The translations under genes were made by a program, and so were the position numbers. Below are positions 59,293-64,000 of a stretch of DNA of 64,000 bases, in pieces. The notes beneath the pieces are model-generated. The model saw only the letters and a program-made list of their open reading frames with translations, had not been told where the DNA came from and did not search any database. Source of the stretch: Anaeromicrobium sediminis (GTDB lineage: Bacteria; Bacillota; Clostridia; Peptostreptococcales; Thermotaleaceae). The stretch covers positions 124,001 to 188,000 of the forward strand of contig NZ_NIBG01000003.1 of assembly GCF_002270055.1 (NCBI RefSeq), read 5' to 3'. How positions within the stretch are numbered: position 1 is the first letter of the stretch; every line of letters starts with the position of its first letter.

Positions 59293-59392
59293 AGTGAATC
59301 ACATGACTGGCGGAAGTGGAATTAACCACATGGAGTGTGATTTGAATGAATGCCGACCGCCTGGGCAACTATGTCCGGGGGGTTTTTTATTA
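59293..59392 (+). ncRNA. ZTP (pfl motif) riboswitch with terminator
   Basis: Aptamer: P1 AATCACA (59297) with TGTGATT; hairpin GTGG/CCAC; the invariant GACTGGCGG (~59305) and the GCCGACCGCCTGGGC block (59352-59366), whose CCGCC pairs with the upstream GGCGG as a pseudoknot. CTATGTCCGGGGGGTTTTTT after it completes a terminator that can compete with ligand binding. The pfl motif responds to ZTP/ZMP, signalling 10-formyl-THF shortage; here it would tune pyruvate formate-lyase, which makes formate. Confidence 0.92.
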
Positions 59393-59444
59393 TTTTTTGG
59401 AATAAATACCGGACTTGATAATTTTAAATCAAGGAGGCATTTTT

Positions 59445-61694
59445 ATGTTTAAAAGAGAATGGGCAGGATTCAATGAAGGAAATTGGCAAGAGGAAATAGA
59501 CGTAAGAGACTTTATTGTTAAGAACTACACTCCATATGATGGAGATGAAAGTTTCTTAGCGAAACCAACTGAAAAAACTAATAAGGTTTGGGAAAAAGCT
59601 CATGCTTTAATTATTAAAGAAATTAAAGATGGAATAATAGATGTGGAGGTTAACAAAGTTGCAGGAATTAACAACTTTGCACCAGGGTATATAGATAAAG
59701 ATAACGAAACAATTGTTGGTCTTCAAACGGATGAACCACTTAAGAGAATCATTAACCCCTATGGTGGATACAGAATGGTTGAAAACTCATTAAAGTCATA
59801 TGGATTTGAGATTAACCCTAATATATCTAAACATTTTAATGAATATAGAAAAACTCATAACCAGGGTGTATTTGATGCTTATACTAAAGAAACAAAATTA
59901 GCAAGGAATGTTGGTCTTTTAACGGGCCTTCCAGATGCTTATGGTAGAGGACGAATCATAGGTGACTACAGAAGAATAGCCCTTTATGGTATTGATTTCT
60001 TAATACAGAAAAAACAGAAAGACTTATCTGAAGCTCTAGGACCTGCTAGTGAAGAGTTAATTAGACATAGGGAAGAAATTTCAGAACAAATCAGAGCATT
60101 AAATGAAATTAAAAAAATGGCTGCTTCTTACGGTATAGATATTTCTAAGCCAGCTGAAAATGCACAAGAAGCTGTTCAATTCCTATATATGGGATATCTA
60201 GCTGCTGTTAAAGAAAACAACGGTGCTGCTATGTCTCTTGGTAGAAACACAGCATTCTTAGACTGTTTCATAGAAAGAGATCTGAAGAATGGAGTTCTAA
60301 CTGAAGAAGAGGCTCAAGGGCTTATAGATCAATTTGTTATCAAATTAAGGTTAGTAAGACATTTAAGAACTTCAGAATACAATGACTTATTCGCTGGAGA
60401 TCCTAACTGGATTACAGAGGCTATGGGTGGTATAGGTATCAATGGTAAGCATCATGTAACCAAAACTGCTTACAGATTCTTACACACATTAACTAATTTA
60501 AGTCCAGCTCCAGAACCGAACATGACTGTACTATGGTCTGAAAACCTACCTGAAAAATTTAAAAAGTACTGTACGTATATGTCTATTAAAACAGGTGCAA
60601 TTCAATATGAAAATGATGATATAATGAGACCAATTTACGGTGACGACTACGCTATCGCTTGCTGTGTATCTGGAATGCAAGTGGGTAAGGAAATGCAGTT
60701 TTTTGGAGCAAGGGCTAACCTTGCTAAAGCACTTCTTTACGCTATTAACGGTGGTGTAGATGAAATTCGACTTGATAAGGAAGGGAACAGAATTACTGTT
60801 ATTCCTGGAATAGAAAAAATGGAAGATGAAGTTCTTGATTTTAATAAAGTTAAGAAAAGCTTCTGGAAAGTAATTGAGTATATTGCTGAGTTATATGTTG
60901 ATACAATGAACACTATCCACTATATGCATGATAAGTACGCTTATGAAGCAGGGCAATTAGCATTACACGATTCTGAAATACACAGATATATGGCATTTGG
61001 TATAGCTGGCATCTCAATTGTAGCTGATAGTTTAAGTGCTTTGAAGTACGCTAAAGTTAAACCAATAAGAAATGAAGAAGGAATAGCTGTTGATTTTGAA
61101 ATTATAGGTGACTTCCCTAAATACGGTAATGATGATGATAGGGTTGATGAATTAGCCATATTAGTTGTTAAGAAGTTTACTACTGAACTTAAGAAGCATA
61201 AAACTTACAGAAATGCTGAGCATACTCTATCTGCTTTAACAATTACATCTAACGTAGTTTATGGTAAGAAGACTGGTGCTACACCAGATGGAAGAAAAGC
61301 TGGAGAACCTCTAGCACCAGGGGCTAATCCAATGCATGGACGAGATGAAAATGGTGCTTTAGCTTCATTAAACTCTGTAGCTAAAATCCCATATAGAGAG
61401 TGGTGTCAAGATGGTATTTCTAACACATTCTCAATAGTGCCTGATGCATTAGGAAAGACTGAAGAGGATAGAATAAATAACTTAGTAAATATTATGGATG
61501 GATACTTCGCTCAAAGCGCATTTCATTTAAATGTTAACGTGTTAAACAGAGAAACACTAATGGATGCTATGGAAAACCCAGAAAAATATCCAACGCTAAC
61601 TATTAGAGTTTCTGGATATGCTGTTAACTTCAACAGATTAACAAAATCTCAACAGCTTGAAGTAATAAGCAGAACATTCCATGAAACTATGTAA
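59445..61694 (+). CDS. pflB: Pyruvate formate-lyase (formate C-acetyltransferase)
   Basis: 749 aa from ATG after AAGGAGG; the frame extends 10 codons upstream into non-coding leader. Catalytic cysteines are in [20 protein letters not shown] (Cys pair near residues 406-407), and the radical glycine is in RVSGYAVNF near residue 724. Both are canonical PFL positions. The glycyl-radical enzyme converts pyruvate and CoA to acetyl-CoA and formate in anaerobic metabolism. Controlled by the ZTP riboswitch; cotranscribed with pflA. Confidence 0.96.
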   Translation: MFKREWAGFNEGNWQEEIDVRDFIVKNYTPYDGDESFLAKPTEKTNKVWEKAHALIIKEIKDGIIDVEVNKVAGINNFAPGYIDKDNETIVGLQTDEPLKRIINPYGGYRMVENSLKSYGFEINPNISKHFNEYRKTHNQGVFDAYTKETKLARNVGLLTGLPDAYGRGRIIGDYRRIALYGIDFLIQKKQKDLSEALGPASEELIRHREEISEQIRALNEIKKMAASYGIDISKPAENAQEAVQFLYMGYLAAVKENNGAAMSLGRNTAFLDCFIERDLKNGVLTEEEAQGLIDQFVIKLRLVRHLRTSEYNDLFAGDPNWITEAMGGIGINGKHHVTKTAYRFLHTLTNLSPAPEPNMTVLWSENLPEKFKKYCTYMSIKTGAIQYENDDIMRPIYGDDYAIACCVSGMQVGKEMQFFGARANLAKALLYAINGGVDEIRLDKEGNRITVIPGIEKMEDEVLDFNKVKKSFWKVIEYIAELYVDTMNTIHYMHDKYAYEAGQLALHDSEIHRYMAFGIAGISIVADSLSALKYAKVKPIRNEEGIAVDFEIIGDFPKYGNDDDRVDELAILVVKKFTTELKKHKTYRNAEHTLSALTITSNVVYGKKTGATPDGRKAGEPLAPGANPMHGRDENGALASLNSVAKIPYREWCQDGISNTFSIVPDALGKTEEDRINNLVNIMDGYFAQSAFHLNVNVLNRETLMDAMENPEKYPTLTIRVSGYAVNFNRLTKSQQLEVISRTFHETM

Positions 61695-61712
61695 TGAAAG
61701 AAGGGGATATTC

Positions 61713-62420
61713 ATGCTAGGGAAAATCCATTCTATAGAAACTTTAGGACTTAAGGATGGTCCAGGTATAAGATTTGTAGTATTTTTTCAGGGGTGTAAAC
61801 TAAGGTGTGCATATTGTCATAACCCAGATACATGGATTTTAAATGAAGGAAAAGATATGTCTGCCGAAGAACTTTTACAAAAAGCATTAAGGTTTAAGCC
61901 ATATTTTGAAAGATCAGGAGGGGGCATTACATGCTCTGGAGGGGATCCACTTTTACAGCCGGAATTTTTAATAAAGTTTCTTAAGCTTTGCAAAGAACAT
62001 GGATTGCATACTACTGTAGACACGGCGGGTTTTGGCTTAGGAAATTATGAAGAAATCTTAAAATATACGGATTTGGTAATTCTTGATGTTAAACATGTAA
62101 ACAGAAAGGGATATAGAGAACTTGTTAGAGGGAATATTGAAGAGTTTAGGAGATTTACTGAGGTTTTAAGAAAATCTAATGTAAATTTATGGATTAGACA
62201 TGTAGTTGTACCAGGAATAACTGATGGAGAAAAACATATTAGTGAGTTAAAAGAATTAATCAGTGAGTTTCATAATGTAGAAAAAATAGAACTACTTCCT
62301 TATCATACTCTTGGGGTAAATAAATATGAAATTATGGGTATACCATATAGATTACAAGGAATTAAACCCATGTGTAGAGAAAAAATTAAGACAATGGAAG
62401 ATATACTTATAAGTGCTTAA
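61713..62420 (+). CDS. pflA: Pyruvate formate-lyase activating enzyme
   Basis: 235 aa, behind GAAGGGGATA. It opens MLGKIHSIETLGLKDGPGIRFVVFFQGCKLRCAYCHNPDTW, carrying the radical-SAM CxxxCxxC cluster motif, then GGGITCSGGDPLLQPEFL and VDTAGFG. It uses SAM and a [4Fe-4S] cluster to abstract a hydrogen from the PFL glycine. It starts 18 nt after pflB and ends at a terminator. Activity needs a reduced flavodoxin or ferredoxin. Confidence 0.95.
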   Translation: MLGKIHSIETLGLKDGPGIRFVVFFQGCKLRCAYCHNPDTWILNEGKDMSAEELLQKALRFKPYFERSGGGITCSGGDPLLQPEFLIKFLKLCKEHGLHTTVDTAGFGLGNYEEILKYTDLVILDVKHVNRKGYRELVRGNIEEFRRFTEVLRKSNVNLWIRHVVVPGITDGEKHISELKELISEFHNVEKIELLPYHTLGVNKYEIMGIPYRLQGIKPMCREKIKTMEDILISA

Positions 62421-62456
62421 TAAATATATAGTTTAATAAACCTAGTACATTTAAAT

Positions 62457-62518
62457 TGAACCTGCTTAATTAGACACAATAAATAGTCTATTTGAGCGGG
62501 TTTTGTTTTTTATTGTAT
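62457..62518 (+). terminator. Terminator of the pflBA operon
   Basis: AACCTGCTTAATTAGAC and GTCTATTTGAGCGGGTT pair with two wobbles and one mismatch, followed by TTGTTTTTTATT. Confidence 0.75.
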
Positions 62519-62528
62519 TTTCATATTT

Positions 62529-62557
62529 TTTCCAAAAAATCACAGATGTAGTATAAT
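62529..62557 (+). promoter_or_regulatory. Promoter of shared type TTTCCA-N17-TATAAT (copy 4)
   Basis: TTTCCA at 62529 and TATAAT at 62552 with a 17-nt spacer (AAAAATCACAGATGTAG), in front of the metallophosphoesterase gene. Confidence 0.6.
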
Positions 62558-62605
62558 TATGAATAGGATTTTAAATAGTTGTTTCTAAACATGAGTTAGG
62601 AGATG

Positions 62606-63448
62606 ATGAGAATAAAAGTAAAGTTAATCATTAGTATAGTTTTGTTTTTAGTGGCTTTTCTATACTATCAGAATAATAAACTATCAATAACAAGAATAAA
62701 TATAAAATCTTCTAAAGTTCCCAATGAATTTTGCGGAAGCATAATTCTACATTTGTCAGATTTCCACAATAAAAAACTAGGGAATAGTCATGATAAATTA
62801 GTGGAAGTTGTTAAAAAGGTAAAGCCGGATTTGATAGTATTTACTGGAGATTTAATCGACAGTAGACTTTACAATGAACATATTGCAATTACATTGTTAG
62901 AACAAATTACTAAAATAGCACCAGTATATTATGTAACGGGTAATCATGAATGGAGATCTGGAAAGTATGGAAGGCTCAAAAAAAAGATTGAGAAGTGCAA
63001 CGTAACAATATTAGATGATAAATATCATAAAATTAATAGAGGAAATGATAGTATATATATTATTGGCTTTGATGACCCTAGAAAGTATTCTAGAAAATAT
63101 AAAGATTATATACAGTTTAAAATTAAAGTGGAAGATTTAATGAATGAAATTGAGGCTGATAAGTTTAAAATTTTACTAAGTCATAGACCAGAGCTATTTT
63201 CATTATATTGTTCACAAAATATTGACCTAGTTTTTTCAGGGCATGCTCATGGGGGACAAGTTAGACTCCCTTTTATAGGTGGATTATTTTCACCTCATCA
63301 AGGATTATTTCCTCAATACACATCTGGTACTTATAAACAGGGTAATACTAGGATGATTGTAAGTAGAGGAATAGGAAATAGCAGTGTTGCACCACAAAGA
63401 ATATTTAATAAACCAGAAATAGTGATTGTGAAAGTTATGAGAAAATAA
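62606..63448 (+). CDS. Membrane-anchored metallophosphoesterase (YkuE-like), chromosomal copy
   Basis: 280 aa from the second of two adjacent ATGs, four bases past TTAGGAG. One N-terminal membrane segment (residues ~5-22), then HLSDFHNKKLG, FTGDLIDSRL, YVTGNHEWRSGKYG, LSHRPEL and SGHAHGGQVRLPFIGGLF: all metallophosphoesterase ligands. Same architecture as the cassette gene at 18035 (GDLID, GNHE and GHAHGGQ shared), with about 15 residues more. Role: probable phosphodiesterase at the membrane. Confidence 0.9.
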   Translation: MRIKVKLIISIVLFLVAFLYYQNNKLSITRINIKSSKVPNEFCGSIILHLSDFHNKKLGNSHDKLVEVVKKVKPDLIVFTGDLIDSRLYNEHIAITLLEQITKIAPVYYVTGNHEWRSGKYGRLKKKIEKCNVTILDDKYHKINRGNDSIYIIGFDDPRKYSRKYKDYIQFKIKVEDLMNEIEADKFKILLSHRPELFSLYCSQNIDLVFSGHAHGGQVRLPFIGGLFSPHQGLFPQYTSGTYKQGNTRMIVSRGIGNSSVAPQRIFNKPEIVIVKVMRK

Positions 63449-63493
63449 TAAATATGAAATTGTAATTAATGAAAAATAAATTGCAAAAATGCC

Positions 63494-63522
63494 TTGACTA
63501 TATTACTAACTAGTAATATAAT
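63494..63522 (+). promoter_or_regulatory. Promoter with embedded palindromic operator (marR-type)
   Basis: TTGACT (63494) and TATAAT (63517) are spaced 17 nt. The spacer holds ATATTACTA-AC-TAGTAATAT (63500-63519), a perfect 20-bp palindrome that fits a MarR dimer site and overlaps the -10 box. Transcription would start near 63529, close to the ATG, so the mRNA may be leaderless. Confidence 0.75.
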
Positions 63523-63528
63523 TTGAGT

Positions 63529-63978
63529 ATGAATAACAATAGTAAAGTATCATACGGTGAAATTAATGATTTGAATTTACATCTTGTAATTGCTTTGTCC
63601 AGATCTAATCAATTCTTACAAAAAAAGAATTTGAAAAGTATTAAAAAGGGAGGATTGACGCATTCTCAGTTCGGAGTGCTTGAAGTATTGTATCATAAGG
63701 GGGATCTACGAATTTCTGAAATAATCGAAAAGATTCTATCCACTGGTGGCAACATGACTGTGGTTATAGACAATCTTCAAAAGAATGATTTAGTTAAGAG
63801 AATCTCCGATCCTAAGGATAGAAGAGCAACATTAATAAGCATTACAGATAAGGGTAGGAAATTGTTGGATGATTTATTTCCAAAGCATGTAGAAGAAATA
63901 AGAGAGATTTTTGATGGGTTGACAAAGGAAGAGAAAAAAATACTTATAATGCTTCTTAAAAAAATGAGTGAAGCATAA
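63529..63978 (+). CDS. MarR-family transcriptional regulator
   Basis: 149 aa from the ATG of MNNNSKVSYGEINDLNLHL (two residues upstream in frame is a TTG). Winged-helix core: LTHSQFGVLEVLYHKGDLRISEIIEKILSTGGNMTVVIDNLQKNDLVKRISDPKDRRATLISITDKGRKLL, with the DxRxxxxxLT wing. A dimeric repressor that releases DNA on binding a small phenolic or similar ligand. The palindrome in its own promoter suggests autorepression. Its target gene, probably next downstream, lies outside the window. Confidence 0.92.
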   Translation: MNNNSKVSYGEINDLNLHLVIALSRSNQFLQKKNLKSIKKGGLTHSQFGVLEVLYHKGDLRISEIIEKILSTGGNMTVVIDNLQKNDLVKRISDPKDRRATLISITDKGRKLLDDLFPKHVEEIREIFDGLTKEEKKILIMLLKKMSEA

Positions 63979-64000
63979 ATTTTTTTAACTATATACAACT

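Noticed and set aside
59293-59392. T-box or purine riboswitch upstream of pflB
   Set aside because: The conserved CCGCCTGGGC and GACTGGCGG elements match the ZTP/pfl motif, and no tRNA-binding T-box sequence is present.

Overview
The window is AT-rich DNA from an anaerobic, spore-forming low-GC Firmicute, most likely a clostridium or a Tissierellia-like relative. The evidence is strong purine-rich ribosome-binding sites, frequent TTG and GTG starts, a tungsten-type aldehyde:ferredoxin oxidoreductase with its ferredoxin, pyruvate formate-lyase with its activase, and a YtrH/YtrI-type sporulation pair. No rRNA, tRNA or CRISPR array was seen. The species is not claimed.

Layout. 0-12.5 kb: chromosomal genes. 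These are a TPR/S41 peptidase cut by the window edge, three paralogous secreted acidic helical-repeat proteins plus the scar of a fourth unit, a MalY/PatB-type lyase and a chemotaxis receptor on the minus strand, a frameshifted EamA transporter fused by position to a Tn3-family transposase scrap, and DUF6882, DUF4261, GNAT and PhzF genes. 12.5-24.2 kb and 28.7-42 kb: the centrepiece, a long array of mostly plus-strand small genes. They are separated by about twenty imperfect palindromes that look like integron attC sites: a left core ending in AAC, a 60-170 bp foldable stem with an asymmetric spacer, and a right core of the form GTTAnnn, often preceded by AC. At the head of the array lies the 3' part of a tyrosine recombinase, fused in frame to the tail of a SUKH (SMI1/KNR4) immunity-type gene. 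Cassette cargo includes acyltransferases, GrpB, creatininase, a metallophosphoesterase, YdcF, CsaA-like, SnoaL, Imm63, membrane proteins and many unknowns. Several cassettes are decayed.

The array is split at 24.2-28.7 kb by a half attC, a minus-strand AOR/ferredoxin operon and an exporter-type ABC protein. The ABC gene has a short leader ORF and three competing RNA stems that look like a translational attenuator. 42-59 kb: ordinary chromosome mixed with more GNATs and degenerate attC relics. It carries a lysine exporter family gene, a DsrE protein, a class V aminotransferase, an MBL hydrolase, the YtrH/YtrI pair, and a cupin translationally coupled to a DapF-fold protein in which both catalytic cysteines are serine. 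59-64 kb: a ZTP (pfl motif) riboswitch ahead of pflB-pflA, a second metallophosphoesterase, and a MarR regulator whose palindromic operator sits between its own -35 and -10 boxes.

Reading: the window is a chromosomal, apparently integrase-less or integrase-decayed attC cassette cluster in a clostridial genome, with relics suggesting it was once longer. Gene products were assigned by reading motifs, without database searches, so family names for poorly conserved proteins are tentative.
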